A stretch of 64,000 bases of DNA from Apostichopus japonicus. Taxonomy: Eukaryota > Echinodermata > Holothuroidea > Aspidochirotida > Stichopodidae. The translations under genes and the position numbers were made by a program. How positions within the stretch are numbered: position 1 is the stretch's first letter; every line of letters starts with the position of its first letter. Below the pieces are notes generated by a model, which saw only the letters and a program-made list of their open reading frames with translations, did not search any database and had not been told where the DNA came from. Of this stretch, positions 1 through 13,339 are shown piece by piece. The stretch is from assembly GCF_037975245.1 (NCBI RefSeq), contig NC_092567.1, positions 929,214 through 993,213 on the forward strand, in the 5' to 3' direction.

Positions 1-2666
1 ACTTAGTTGCACGGTTGCGAAAGCTGCGTGTACCTAATTTCGTATGATAGAAGTTGCAATGAGCATTTTGTCTATTTCGGGTATTTTAACTGTATAATTC
101 TACATTAATTGTAAAGACATTATGAAAGGAACCCGGAAGTAGCCCATGCCATGCTTTATACGTAAATACAGCAAGTTGTAGCCTTATAATATCATTTAAT
201 TTCAGCAGGTTTTGACCTTTAAACAATGGACTAGTATGCTGACGAAATGCAGCTAGTGTTATGTTACGAATTGGGCACCTTTTTGTAGTTTATTGAGACG
301 GCAAAGACAAGTTATGTTAGCACCACACAAAATAATAGAACAGTAGGACAGATGAGGTAGAATGAGCGTATTATAAATCATTCTTACAATGTGTTTCGAT
401 AGGAAATGTTTTATTTTAGCGAGTATACCAATTTTCCTTGCAACCTTTGAACATATTACTGAAATATGTTGTTGCCAACTTAGTTTTGAATCAATATATA
501 CACCTACACATTTTATGTAGTCAAGGGTTGTTGGAGGAATTAAAAACAATGTAGTGTGTTTTGTTGACATTAATAGAAAGCTTGTTTGACAGAAACCAGT
601 TACTAAACTTTTCTAGTTCATTAGATACAGTAATAGGTAGGATGCTAATATTGTCAGAGTCGAAAAAATAGTGGTGTCATCAGCAAACAGAGTAACTTTT
701 GCAATATTGGACACTTGACATATGTCGTTTACACAAATAATGAATAATAGAGGTCCCAGGATAGATCCCTGTGGTAAACCACAATGGACTTGGACAAGAT
801 CAGAGTTATGTGACTTATACGCAGTAAATTGGTAACGGTGAGATAGGTAGCTGTCGAACCAATTTAGAGTAGTACCTCTTATGTGCAACTTATTCAGTTA
901 AATAGAATGATTAATGGTATCAAACGCTTTTCGTAAGTCTAGAAATACACCAATGCAAGTCTTATGTTGATCAAGTTTACTGTTGAGATTATCAATTGCA
1001 TCTACCAGAGCGAGCTCAGTGGAGTGATTGTATCGAAATCCGTACTGTTGTTTATTAAAAATGTTGAGTTTATCCAAGAATCTACAAATACGATTAAACA
1101 ATAGTCCTCCTGTAAGTTTCGCAAAACAAGAGAGTAACGATATTGGCCGGTAATTTTCATATACATTGTTCTGGCCATTTTTGTAAATTGGTAAATCTTT
1201 AGCAATTTTCAACTTGTCTGGAAAGACACCTGTATTAAATGATAGGTTACAAATATGGGCTAGTGGTGTGACAATATACTTAGCGGCCTGTTTGATAATA
1301 TCAGGACTGAAATCGTCATATCCTGCAGCCTTTTTTTGGTTTAATTGCAGTGTCGATAGTTTTCAGTAATTCTTCTTCCGTTACGAGGAAGATGAACACA
1401 GAGTTTGGGTTGGGATTTCTGCTTTTTCAAGGGGTTTAATCTTGCTGGCCAGTGAAGGGCCTACATTTACAAAGTAATTGTTAAAACTATTAGCAATTTC
1501 CTGGTTGTCCGTGACAACGTTTTGGTTATGGTGAAAGGCCGTAGAATGTGACGATTGACTGACATTTTTTTGTAAGAGTTCATTGACTGTTTTCCAGGAA
1601 CCATTAATGTTATTATTGCTCTCGATAAATTTATTGTGAAAGTATAGTTTCTTTGATGTTCTGATAATATGTGTTAATTTATTTCGATAAATAATGTATA
1701 CCCTCTTGTTATTCGATGTTGGATTCTTTAATTGGCGTCTATACAATTGATTTTTCTTTTTTATTGATTTTAATATACCACTAGTAATCCAAGGGTGTCT
1801 CTTTTTACGTTTTTTTCTTACATTAATAACATGCACTGGAAAACAGTCATTGTACATATAACTAAAATGATTAAATAATACATTATAAGATACATTAGCA
1901 TCCTTTTCATTAATAACATCATCCCAATGCTTATATTCTAATTGGGGAATCAAATTACTGATATTATTTATATTGTAATTACGAATACGTTTACTATCTC
2001 TATTATAGTTTCTAAGTCTTGAATTATTGTCAAGGAAGATGGGAAAGTGGCCGGTAATGTCGGTTACAAATATGCTTGAGTTAATTGCAGAATCATCATT
2101 AGCAAATATGTTATCAATTAAAGTTGACGATGTACTTGCAACACGGGTAGGATTTGTAATTGCTGGATACAAATTATTCGAAAAAGCTAAGTTGAGAAAA
2201 TCTGTAGATAAGTGGTCGTCAAGTAAGTGATTGTTGAAATCACCCATGATATAAGAATTACTACGTGATTCTGTTAATTTGCCATAAATGTTTTGCACAT
2301 GAAAATAAAATTCGTCATAAGAACCCGTCGGTGGTCTATAAATAATGCCAAAAACGTAATGCTTTCTGCCATTTGGGGGGGGGGGGGGATCTCTATGAAA
2401 AGAGACTCAATTGAGTCATTTAATACAGGGAGATAGTCTCTGCATTTGTAATTATAGCTCTTTTTAATGAATAAACAAACCCCACCTCCCCTTCTTTTAT
2501 GGCGGTGGTTTTCTACAAGTCGATAATTATTAATATTGATGATGGATGTATTATTATTGTCATTCAACCAAGTTTCCGTAAAGCCCAAGATCGAGAATTC
2601 GTTATTAAGTAATGAGATGAAAGTGGTAATATTATCAAAATTTTTGTTAAGACTCCGACTGTTCAT
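1..2666 (-). pseudogene. LINE ORF2, endonuclease and reverse transcriptase (broken)
   Basis: The reading from 2666 leftward shows an APE endonuclease (ILGFTETWLND, RRGGGVCLFI, YIMGDFNNHL, STLIDNIFA, ITGHFPIF) and then a reverse transcriptase (YRPISLLSCF, QQYGFRYNHST, FLDLRKAFDTINHS, GLPQGSILGPLLF, LFADDTTIF). The FADD pair and the Asp of LRKAFD are the catalytic residues and are present. In the endonuclease the usual SDH motif reads TGH, so a catalytic Asp is lost. The coding frame changes several times (pieces at about 2666-2274, 2298-1381, 1212-898, 888-613, 570-259 and 258-1). The last piece still encodes a typical RT C-terminal segment with LQLAVFTYKAWHGLLPG, so the ORF continues beyond base 1. 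A run of about 13 G near 2377 interrupts the endonuclease part. Confidence 0.88.
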
Positions 2667-2816
2667 ATGGAAATGGTAAGACCATTACTAGGGGGTAAAT
2701 TATTATACTTATCGATGTTATAATACTCACAAGAAATATTATCCCTTGTTTCTATTTTGTTTTTTGTTGAATCCATTAATACAAGAAAGAGTATGATGAC
2801 GATGACGATATAGAAG

Positions 2817-3565
2817 TCAGGTTTGATTGTTTTTGCTTCTTACGGTTCTTGCCTTGCTAAGGTTTGGTGTTGGTGTTTTCTTCTTGTGTCTTACAAAAAT
2901 GAAGTTGTCTTCATCCAAAGACATGTGCCTTTTAAGGTGTGCCATAGAGTCATTTACAGTTTCAGTGGTGTCTCCAATACTTCCTGGTTGGATTTTACGT
3001 TCTGTTGGTCTTTGTAGTCGGGATTTCTGTGCTTCGTCAGTGGGATTTTTCTTGGTCGCTGTGGTCGTAGCCTTCGCTTTCTTTGGAGATTTCGGTGGAT
3101 TTTGCTGTGGCTGGGTGGTGGTAGGCAGAGGTGAAGGGCCTTCTGCAACGTTGTCCTCTATTGGTTTCTCAGCATTGTCTGGTGTTTCACTGTTAGTTTC
3201 CATTGTATCTTGTGCATCCAGATCATTTTCATTTGGGTCAACTTCTTCCGTACAATCAAAACTTTTGTGTCCGAACTGTTGACATCGAAAGCACTTCACT
3301 TTCGGGTTAATATCGTTTTCTATACACCGACAACATTACTGTATTCTCCTTTAATTTCTAATCCGGTTTCTTGGATCAGTTCAGCATCGGCTCCATTCTT
3401 CAATGTAACAATCCATTGTCCAGACGTTTTGACGCAACCTATTATTCTTTGGTTCCCGACATCAGCATGAATCGATTTTACTAAGTCCGTGTAGCTATAG
3501 TCTTTATCAAACACTCTAACACTGTTCTCCTTCAGATTGACTGGAGCCGATTTCGCGGAATCCAT
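2817..3565 (-). pseudogene. LINE ORF1, RNA-binding protein with CCHC zinc knuckle (broken)
   Basis: The N-terminal part (3565-3320) has an RRM-like pattern with a short hydrophobic beta-strand character. The C-terminal part (3299-2817) opens with a zinc knuckle, CFRCQQFGHKSFDC, followed by an acidic, then Lys/Pro/Thr-rich tail. The two parts are in different frames near 3310, so at least one frameshift separates them. In APE-type LINEs such an ORF1 product binds the element RNA as a chaperone. The strand and position directly upstream of the endonuclease ORF fit this. The function is family knowledge; this copy is probably dead. Confidence 0.75.
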
Positions 3566-3740
3566 TCTAGCACTATCGCATACCTCAGCGGCGTTAGTCG
3601 CAGTAGCGACTACTCACACAAATTTGTTTAGGGTAAAAAATAAGAAGGCGAAGCGTTTGTCCACAAAAATAGGAAATTCAAAGCCGTCATATAAGGCCAC
3701 GTTAATTTACCCAGTATCAAAATTTCGTAACGGTTAAGTA

Positions 3741-4655
3741 ACGTTGAAAAAAATGTTGAAAAGATGAGACACGTCTTGCAGTCTCAACTGTCAACTGTCA
3801 AGTTATATATAAGAAGAAAAGAAATCGTCGTTTCTATGTTTCGATCAAATATAATCATACTTTAACAGTGATAACATTATTGTGAAATTGTCCTCATCTT
3901 GTAACTGAGGACTGGGTACAGGTAAGAATTAACATTAGACATTTAACAACGAGACCGTTGACATCGGTACATATGGCAAGCACATATTGTGATAGTATTT
4001 GACATTGCCATGATACCTGTGAAGGTTCCATGTTACTTAAATGTTTCCCCTTGGAGTTGAAGCAACACTCGATCTGCATTAAATTTCACCTTCGATCTCT
4101 GTCATTTGGTTCGATGTGCCTGCGAGACACAAGGGTTCATCCCGGGGACCTTCCCACCAAGTTTGCAGAAATCGGTCCAGCCGTTCTGGGGGAGCTTTTG
4201 ACACAAATTGTACTGAAAATATATCATTTGACCTTTAACCACGTGACCTGTGACCTTCAAGTTTGATTCCCATGGCAAGAACATATTTTGAAAATGCTTG
4301 ACATTCCTATTATACTTGACCATTGACCTTTGTCATTTGGTTAGGAGGGTCTTCGGGACAAAAAGATTTACCCTGGGGTTCCTTCCCACCAAGTTTGAAG
4401 AGAATCGTTTATTACGATTTTTGTGACACCAATTGGACTAAAAAATTCATTTGACCTTTAACCACGTGACTTTTGACCTCAGTTTCCATGGCTTATTTTG
4501 ATAGTACTCCAACGTTTTATTACGAAATGTCTTTTGAAAATTATGTGCTTGTTAAGCCTGTTGTACATTAACCGTTTTATGATGTACTGGACTTTGTTCG
4601 TTGTTCACTGTTTGCAAAGAAGTGAAGAAGTCAAAGAAATTCAAAAGGTAGTATA
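3741..4655 (-). repeat. AGGTCA-rich dispersed repeat, inverted copy (R block)
   Basis: From about 3840 to 4545 this is the inverted counterpart of 21310-21950 and 31435-32500. It holds several TGACC/AGGTCA half-sites next to CACGTG, and stretches such as CCCACCAAGTTTG repeat at intervals of about 300 bases. Short open frames appear in the same place in all three copies (for example 3894-4079), but they have no family resemblance and lie on repeats, so I do not call genes. Bases 3741-3840 and 4545-4655 hold nothing I recognise. Confidence 0.6.
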
Positions 4656-5402
4656 ATGTGCTCACTCGACTTGTTTACTCACTTTCTGCCATTGCCAAGC
4701 TACAACGCGTGCAGAATAGTGCCGCTTGAGTTGTCCTGGGTGTAAGTGGTAGGGATGTTAACATAAATGGCTTGCGGAAGAACGAGCTTCATTGGATTAA
4801 AGTGAAGGACCGCATTGTGTATAAACTTCTATTGCTTACTTACAAGTCACTCAACGGTCTTTCTCCTGCTTACATCAGAGATCTTCCCGCTGCTTACACC
4901 CCGGGACGCTCGCTCCGTTAAACATCGCAGGCACTCCTCGTGGTCCCGAAAACCGTCTCAACCAAGAACTATGGAGATCGCGCTTTCTCGGTCGCTTTAC
5001 CGATGCTTTGGAACGACTACCACATGACATAAAGACTGCCAAATCTCTCGCTATATTTAAGAAAATTTTAAAAACACATTTTTTTATAGTTTTTCTATGT
5101 GATTTTTGTCACTTTTATATACTCGTGGTTTTTTTCTAGACTGTTACTTTTGTATAACTCTATTTTATGTGCTTATCCTTTGTTTTTTTATAGGTTTTGG
5201 TCTGTTTTATAGTCTTCTCGTGTTTTAAGATTTTGTGTTCCTATTTTGCATACTGTTAAATTTTCGTATATGTTTTTACTCGACTTTTTATCCCTTTGAT
5301 TTCGCTGTCTTTTTGTTTCTATTTGTTTTAGGTTTTGTAAAGCGCCCAGAGGCCTTCTGGTAATTATTATTATGATTGTTTTTATTATTATTATATTTTT
5401 AC
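4656..5402 (+). mobile_element. LINE 3' fragment (CR1/L2-like), RT C-terminus plus tail
   Basis: The plus strand reads LTRLVYSLSAIAKLQRVQNS, then LRKNELHW, VKDRIVYKLLLLTYKSLNG and a GDRAFS-like segment. This is the conserved C-terminal region downstream of LINE reverse transcriptases (CR1/L2 style). It has an in-frame TGA after QNSAA and later frame changes. It ends in a T-rich 3' UTR and an ATT-rich tail at about 5365-5400, as expected for this group. A related antisense copy lies at 30862-31434. In the matching place upstream of gene copy 2 (about 21310-21345) most of the fragment is absent. Confidence 0.8.
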
Positions 5403-6490
5403 ACCTGGCTCACTAGCCATGGAAGCCAAATCCTGATGTTTTTAAACTCCCATTTTACCTGTCTTTATTAGTGTGTCTTTTCCATGCTCTTTCTTCGTGT
5501 GTATTTTGTATACTTAAAGAGCTGTACAGTATATGTGTTATGTTTCGGGGAAGCTCAAGGTTTGTCCGAGACATTTTTCCCGAGCTAATCGAACTACTGT
5601 GGACTGAAGGTAAAAGGCAAATTAGAACATGGGAAGTTGTGGTGTTCCATCCAGGATTGTAATATGACTCGATAAACAATCATTTTCAACATGAGTCAGA
5701 AACCTATCTTGGGGCTAAGTCCGTTTTACAGAAATGACGGTTCCGTCTTCATATATTCTGGTGCAGAAGGTACATGGACAGTGTGTCATTATTAAGAGAA
5801 CTCTTCGTGGGACAAGTTTTATAACGGAAATGCCTATAAACATGTCTGTGTTTGGATAATTTCATGCACAGTGTAGGCATCTCGCGATATTGGGAAGTAC
5901 CGTACTGCTGCAGTATGGTTATGGTATAATTTAAATTTCGCGTATAGCTTTTTTTGTATTAATTATGTATGATTACACTTTGATTAAGGTTTACTCGTTT
6001 ATTATGGCACTTATACCTCTTTACAATCACGTTAGTCTAATCACAGGACCCCCATTTCAGCAAATTCCCTGAACGATATATTGCAATGTTCTTTGCATTA
6101 CTCATTCTCTTTTCTTTTAAGTTGGCGTCAAAGTTTGAAAGGATTATTTATATGACTTATTTAAGTTTCAATTTGTAATGAAGTTGTTTGGAAGTTTCTG
6201 CATAGTAGTATTGATCATGCAATCTAGTGACAACAGCCGCGTTTGTGATGACATCGTTGTATTCATTCACAACTCAAAGAAGCCACTTATCCATTCAGGA
6301 TTCAAAGTTCGATTGTGCTTTCAAAATAATAAAAAACTCCAAAAGGTTAGCTTTCGAAATCGCACCACGATAATTCTGATATAAAGTCCTCCACCTGGTG
6401 GAGACACGTGTAGGGCGTATATTGCATCATTCACAAAGTTATGCAAACGTCCGTAGTCAAGCAAGAAACCAACATCAAACATAACAAAAC
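5403..6490 (-). repeat. Duplicated flank of the gene unit (blocks V, U, S1), inverted
   Basis: 5403-6060 is the reverse complement of 20650-21310 (upstream of gene copy 2), at perhaps 90 percent identity by eye. 6100-6490 is the reverse complement of 51790-52170 and 62030-62420 (downstream of copies 3 and 4), including the stretch with CACCTGGTGGAGACACGTGT. No convincing gene is present. The open frame at 6178-6384 is not preserved as a protein in the other copies. The block marks where different duplication units were joined. Confidence 0.7.
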
Positions 6491-9180
6491 ATACTGAATT
6501 GTGTTAAGAGGGAACAGTCTACATGAGGTCTTATTGATTGAACTATTTCTTTTCATTACAATCGTCTACAAAATACGAAATAAACTTTACGTAGTGAGTC
6601 TTTTTCAAAAGTAAGCAGTTCTATAAACTATTACTGAAGATAAACGAATGAGAGCGTTATGATACGTTGATATGATGACAACAATTTTGTAATCCTGTCA
6701 GGTTAGAATCACAGTCGATCGTTTTTCAGCTGGCCAAGGTTACCGATGCGGCGACACTTGAATGCCCTTCCACACATGAATACAAATGCTGGTTAGGAAG
6801 AAATACAAATCGTCTGTCACTAAATATGTCCCCAATAAGAAGACGTCTACGTTTCAAATTGTTACAATAACGTCTGATATTAGTGAATGCTCAAGTTGAA
6901 TAGAACTTCGTCGGATTCCACGAAGTCATCTCATGCCAGATTTAAGCAACTCTTACCAGGGCAATTTATCAATTATAGTGTCAATTGGACATTTCGGGAT
7001 GAACATTTTCCGAATATCGATAGAAATGGATGGCTCCATTCCATTGTTGGTTAGGTAAGTGATTTAAGGCCTCGGATCGATTATTAATTGTTACTGCAGA
7101 GAGATGCGAATGATACAAGATGCAAAAATACATATACTATCATGCCAAAAGTGTTATATTTTGCAGTCGTTTCTGGATTCCGAGTTCACCGATGCAATGT
7201 TGAAGTGATCTCATATATAGTGTAATGTATATTACCGCTCTAATCAACAACACAAACTTTCCTTTAAAGGTGTACAAACAACATTTTTCATGGGGTAAAT
7301 CGATTTCGACCGACGAGTTTTCTTGACCGACTACCGTGACTACCCCTAGCATTGCATTTTTATAAACATTTAAGTCATATATTCAACGTCATTTATTTAC
7401 TTAATTATAAAAGTAATTTTTACACAACTTACTTTAATATTAAATTACATAAACACATGTATGACTACAAGGTCAACGATTTCGGGCTAATTCGGGCAGA
7501 TTGTAAATAAATATTCTAGACACCATTTTCTCTCCACCTGGGATATATTATTATGTCGTGACAAGTAAAGTACAACCATTAATAGGCCAACACAATATCA
7601 TACGATTGAAAAGAGATATAACTGCCATACTAAACTAGTAAATCTTGGTTAAAGTGTAATTATATGATTATAACAAAACATCCACCACTAAAAAACTTAA
7701 ACTTCTCCCAAACGAAACATAGTAAATGTACTGTATGGGTTAAGAGGAAGATTAAATATTTACAAATACACATCAGTTATATGTAGCCGTGAATTGAGTA
7801 AAATGACTTGTAATCAATCATCACGATATTCAATGAACAGTATTTGGTTAGGCTATTTGGTTAGGCTATATCGCATACCAAGACAGTGCTGTATTGGCAG
7901 CAGTTACTATAATGTTCTATCTTGCAACCGGGCATATCTTTGAATTTTCTACATACAACTTACGTAAATAGGTGTTTTTATATGATTTTAACTTTGTTAA
8001 TGTAATGTACATGTCACCCCAGAGGATCCCTTTAAGGAATGACTAGATCTTTCTTTACAGACCAATGGATTAACAATAATAGTTTTGTCTCAATTGAGGA
8101 GATGATCTAATCACTTCATTCGAACTTAAATGACTTTTTCATTTATCCATCAATGACGCGTGAATATTGTATAAGCAATCTCTTGCAGTCAAGATATAGC
8201 GTGTTCAAAATATAAATAAACATCGTACGTGTATTGCTTAAGATAATTTCAAGTCAGTTAGTATATGTAAGTTATATACAGATACACGATATGAGACTCA
8301 ATAAACACATCCAGCTGAGATGATTGCAGCTTGGAATCTTTTGAGCATAACTTTACTAGAGTATATAGGTTAACAATGGCATTGTTATTACGATGACTCA
8401 CGAATCATTTTGCCTATGGCAAGCCGAAAGATGATCAAGACTTGAGTAAAAACTTCAGGCTGATTATCTGCCATTTGAGAATGTTTGCCAATGAAAACTA
8501 TTCCATATTGTCACCTCATATCATGCTTCAAGGAATTCGTATCGGCAATATGAATAGTTCCAAACCTCCATATGATAAAACACGATAATTCTGCTCAAAC
8601 TGACAGTTCTAGCGCTTTAAGCGTCACACCTCATAGCAAACTAACGTCCGAACTTAGCAGAGAATAATATAGTGGGATGTTATGAACATGTTCGTTGAAT
8701 AAAGCACATCATTTCAAATACTATTAATTAGCAAATCGCTCCAAACAGCCAATAACATTTAAAGACAAGATATTTTCCAAGCAAGCAATGTATAAGTGAT
8801 ATAAAAAAACGACTTTAAAAAAATAACATTTGATACCACGAACCAGCGAATGAAACGTTGATCTAACAAAGTTCCTCCTGTCCAACTAATTATGTTTTGT
8901 TTTACCATGATCATGAACGATCATTGCAAAGAATGAATCAAACCAGTTCAATAAGAATTATGAATTTGTATTATTTATAAGTTAGTACATTATAACAACT
9001 ATATACTTCTATTGTTCGAAATTAACAGATGTTGAAGGACATGGAACTTTGTTGCGCAACGTCGATGACAAATACAAATGTTAGCAACCGGTAACCAAGA
9101 CGGTAGACAGAATAAATGGATTAAATTCTATAACTGAAATTTCGCAGAGTATAAGCAAAAGGATACCAAAATATATTGTC
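6491..9180. other. Downstream block of gene copy 1 (block T), intergenic
   Basis: About 2.7 kb downstream of gene copy 1, repeated inverted at 27702-30600, 38438-41258 and 59278-62030. It contains a 13 bp tandem repeat based on TTTGGTTAGGCTA (7849-7875, two units), a plus-strand segment at 6720-7056 ending in a consensus splice donor (TTAG|GTAAGTGA), and a segment at 8390-8590 that in some copies reads as a spliced-exon-like frame containing NYSILSPHIM. These may be relics of an antisense neighbour, but frames are not conserved across copies. No gene is called. Confidence 0.55.
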
Positions 9181-12100
9181 TTAATTCACATTAACGACAT
9201 GTTGATTGTTCGCTGCATAGTTGTAAGATGGTGGTACACCTTGGATGTTTGAAGTATATGGTGTTGCCTGACCATTGGTTGTGATCACTGCAGGGTACGG
9301 GGTCTGGGAATTGAATGGCTGATATGGTACCTGGGTGGGTTGGTGTGTAATCTAGAAATTAAAATTTGATGGGTACCAGATATCAGACGGAGTAAACTTA
9401 TACATGAACATCATATCATATCATTAATCATATCATATCATATCATATCATATTGTATCACTGTATTACTATATTATTAAATCCTGTACTAAAAACGATT
9501 CGCGTTCTTGTGTAGGAATTCTAACATCATGTCATGTTGCATATTTATAACTACATTATATAAACATATTTGGAATTTCGTTGTTTTAGTGCAAATAGAA
9601 TATAATACTGGACCTTTCTGTTAAATAATGACATATTAGCTGCACCATAAAACATGATAGTAATTGCTATTCAAGCTATGTGGTGTTCAGTTTGAAACTT
9701 AAACCGGTACTGGGTATCCATTTCATTGAAATGGTGGAGCGGAATTTGAAAACGAGCACTTCTCACAAAAGGAGCATTATTTCACCAAACGTAGCGCCAT
9801 CATTCACAAAGAAAGTTGTGCTCAAAATCCCCCCCCCCCCCACGTTGCAGGAAATAAATAATAATATACAGTAAGAGCATTGAATAACGTAGCACACGAA
9901 ATTTCAGAGGAAAGATTGAGAAGGGTCGCTTAGCTTACTTCAACCTGAAAAGAGCGCCTTAATGATATTTCCTGTTTTAGTTATTTTTTTTTCATGGTAC
10001 TGAAAGGGAGGGGCGATATCTCCCACTGCTCCCCTGGCTACGTCCCTGGCAGACGTCTAACTAAGACGTCTGCATTTCACAACGTTATTGTACTTTGGTA
10101 GTAGATGTTGTTATTTCTTGAGATATCAGGTAAATAAAGGTTTGTCAAATTATCACCATAACGTTCTGAGCAATGTACTGTTGTACAACATTGTCAACAA
10201 ATCTAAGGAAACTATGACCACACCTACCATTTGCTGAGGCTGATTGTTACTTCCAGGACAAACTGCAACACAGGTGAAGCTTGCTCCGATGATGGCAGCC
10301 AGTGATTGGAAGGCACAGGTTACAGTCAATAAGATGTAAAACGCCAAATGAATGTTCGCCTGGTGCACGTTCCAATCACCGTAGTGGTAGAACTGTTAAC
10401 AAATACGTCATGATTACATCATAGAACATGAACTTTACATTTCTTTTACTACATTGTAAGTTCTTTATTTGCCCAGAATAATGGCACGTTTGGATTTTTT
10501 TCTTAGCCTCCGATGTTTGTTTTTTATCAACGTACTTCTGTGGTTAAATGGTTTGTATACAAGCAACAACAAAGAAGAAGAGAATGTTTTTTATTACCAT
10601 GTGGATTTCTTTCAATAGTAAATTAGAAAAATTAATTAAGCGGTGATTTAACGTCTGTTCTTTAGCTAAATCGGCTTTTTTGGAAACGGTTAAGAATGAC
10701 AATGATGACGTAGTATTCCGTTAGTAATAAATGAGGTCACGTGGAGAAAATGTGGTTTGCTGTTAATGACTGCAGGTCAAGTAACAGTTGCAACAAATTA
10801 TTGCTCAACGCTATGGGATACGAATTTTGATTCATATATTTAGTTCACACTACATCTTAACGTTGGTAATACTTACGTCGTTCTTCATTAAACCTACGCA
10901 CTTTGCCGCAACTGCTGAACTGATGAGGCCGCCACCACCAATGACTGACGCAATGATGGCCAAAATCATGTAAACAATGACCTGCAATAATAAGAACAAT
11001 TCGCAACAGGGATTTTCTTTAAAATCGGGGTAACCATGTGAAGCCAATTCTCATTTAGAGAGCTTTTTTTACGCAGAACAAAACTGGATTTTTTAGACGT
11101 AAACTTGTACATTTTGATGCACATGTATGAATATGTATGTGATTAGGTCTACAGGGAAGGTAGTGCTAATAACTGTTTTTTATTTAGGAATTTGGTGTGA
11201 TCCGTATGTGAATCGTAAGAACAACAATGTAGGCAACAAAGTAGAGTTAATGTAACACGACACAACATTGAACCGTTATGTTCCTCGATCTCAAATAAAC
11301 GAATATGAGATATCAAGTTTCGTAGTTTCCACCTTTTACAAGATTGCAACTTGTGGTACCTAGTTTTATCTACCTCGACAGAAGGTAGGACTGAAGACAA
11401 TAATTCCGATCTACGGATTTATTATACGCAGCTTCCATATGGACTAGACCTTTCCCTTGCGAATTCTTGGTATAGGGTCACAACTCAAATTGTGGTAAAA
11501 CTGTTTAATGCTTATATTATTCATGTGTCATAGTATCATTAATGAATTTGTTACATATTTTTACTTAACAAAAACGATGTCCCTCACCCTTGCTTCAGAA
11601 CAAGTAGCGAATATAATCTACAAGACGAACCAAGCAGAGGCTAACATATATTTAAGTAGAACTGTATATCGGGATATATTTGTAGGTTGGAAGAAGATTC
11701 CTCCTTATGATAACCATATTTCATTTTTGGTCAGATTCCCTGAAACTAAAAACTCATCATGTAATATAGTCACATATAAACAGCGTTGTATTGTTGATCT
11801 GTCACAATTAACTCACTCCGAAATGTATCGGCAGGAAGCAAAATGGGATAAACGTTTATCATATTTTCTATGTCATAAGACGATACTAATCATTTCTGAT
11901 ATGATCGTTTAGGATTTCATTTAAGAACAAAAGTGCAGAATTGTGTTATATATACTTTTGTTGATTTGTTTATCCCGTCAAATATAATTCTTTAAACAGG
12001 AGACGTTGTAAATATATTACAATGTAAGGACATGTCTTATCATATTTATAATCATAATCATAATCATTTTATCCCAGACGGGAGCTTACCATGCACTTGT

Positions 12101-12882
12101 GTCGCATGCTCGCTATTCCAAAACTTCCTGTGACAATGGCAAACTATGAAAAGAAAAAACAGCGGTTTATACCACATGGATTTTAAATGTCATGGCTTTC
12201 GGATCATTTGTAGTCAAGTATAATCGTAGTTGTTCGTTTAACTTAAAACGAGATCATACCAAACGGTATCATGGTTACAGCTTAAACTTTATCTGCTATT
12301 GGTACAAAATGTATCGAGGTATGTCATTGTAATAATGCTTTAATATATTTAGTGCTGTTTTGACTACAAATGATCAGAAAGCCATTGCAGGAGACGTTAC
12401 AGTGCAAACGCAACTAGCTGATGCAGTAACGAATCTTTTGCAACCTTTTTTTAACTTATTTAAGACTAGACCCTTTTGTTGGAAGGTAAAACGATTTCTC
12501 CCTACCCCCCCCTCCCCCACCTCCACTCTCTGATGCACTAAGGATTAACCAAACGTTTCTTAGCTCTTCTATGAATGAAGGTCGTGAATCCCCAAAATGA
12601 TGATGAACCATTTATTAATTAGAAAAACATGACATAGTTCCAAGCAAGACTTACCACGCCACCCCAGATCCCCCAACCAATATTTTCGACTCTACAGTAG
12701 TAATAATCCTGTGGTACCGCTAAGAGAACAATGGCCAAGAGTATTTCGAAAACCCCCATCACAATAATGACACCTCCGGTAATGACTCGTCCTGTCGATC
12801 CTTTCAGTGATGAGTAATTATACTGCTGTTGATTCTGGCCCGATGATGAATTTTGCTGAAATTGTGGTTGAGGTTGAGCCAT
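9181..12882 (-). CDS. MS4A/CD20-like four-pass membrane protein, copy 1
   Basis: Five coding exons on the minus strand: 12882-12655, 12143-12090, 10981-10877, 10392-10228 and 9351-9181. All have GT/AG borders and phase 0 joins, giving 240 residues. The N-terminus is Gln-rich (MAQPQPQFQQ). TM1 is near residues 33-56, TM2 near 68-90 with IGWGIWGGVFAIVTGSFG (matching the MS4A WGG..F..SGS signature), TM3 near 95-121, and TM4 near 145-168. The cytosolic tail ends in a PPSY motif (224-227), a possible WW-domain ligand. MS4A proteins act as membrane adaptors or channel-associated tetraspans; the specific role here is unknown. Exon 1 starts at the first ATG, as in the paralogues. The 5' intron is enlarged by the 6.2 kb element at 13331-19521. 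It pairs head to head with copy 2. Confidence 0.8.
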
Positions 12883-13330
12883 CTCGAGTTAAAGGTTTGT
12901 GCTAGGCGTATTTATTGGTAATGTGTTTATCTGTTAAAAGTAATCGTGGCAACAGTTATATAACAGTATATCACCGTATATTATGCCGTGTTCTCTTTCT
13001 TTATTTCTTTATGAACTATTCAACTATTCATAAGCACTCGCTACAATGACAATTACTTTAACTCCAGTACTCATAGTTCATATCAACTTCTATATCGACG
13101 ATTCACGGTAATTCTTGGTGAGACATGAAATTCAAGGAAGCTTGGAGTCTGCATATAACTTTAACAGTGGGAGCTTTACCAGTGATAGATTACGTGTTAA
13201 TGCGAATATCTATACATGGAATTGTATGTTGTGACGCCATCTCCCAAAATACTACACAAATTGAATATACTAGCATTAAATAAATTATATTAGTAAAGAC
13301 GCTCCTCCCTCCTAACATAGTCATGGTCTT
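12883..13330 (-). other. Upstream or 5' intron segment of gene copy 1
   Basis: This matches, inverted, the 430 bases before the ATG of copies 2 to 4 (for example 22960-23491). The homology is interrupted at 13329-13330 by the inserted element and resumes at 19522. The sequence is AT-rich with no coding signal. An AG about 20 bases upstream of the ATG could serve as the acceptor of the 5' UTR intron. Confidence 0.6.
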
Positions 13331-13339
13331 CCCAGATAA

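Larger units (their letters stand above)
1..3740 (-). mobile_element. APE-type LINE, Jockey/CR1-like group, broken, cut by window edge
   Basis: Read on the minus strand, this is a two-ORF non-LTR retrotransposon. A gag-like ORF1 with a zinc knuckle (2817-3565) is followed by an endonuclease plus reverse transcriptase ORF2 (2666 down to base 1). The C-terminal RT region is still readable at the first bases, so the true 3' end lies left of the window. About 170 bases upstream of ORF1 (3566-3740) look like 5' UTR; the exact 5' end was not determined. Several frame changes split both ORFs, so this copy is inactive. Assignment to the Jockey/CR1 group rests on the APE endonuclease, the RRM-like and CCHC ORF1 and the RT motif style; the exact clade is not resolved. 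Confidence 0.85.

Noticed and set aside
3894-4079. Recurring 61 to 64 residue frame at 3894, 21678 and 32283
   Set aside because: It lies in dispersed R repeats, its ends vary between copies, and it has no family features. Similarity reflects repeat ancestry.
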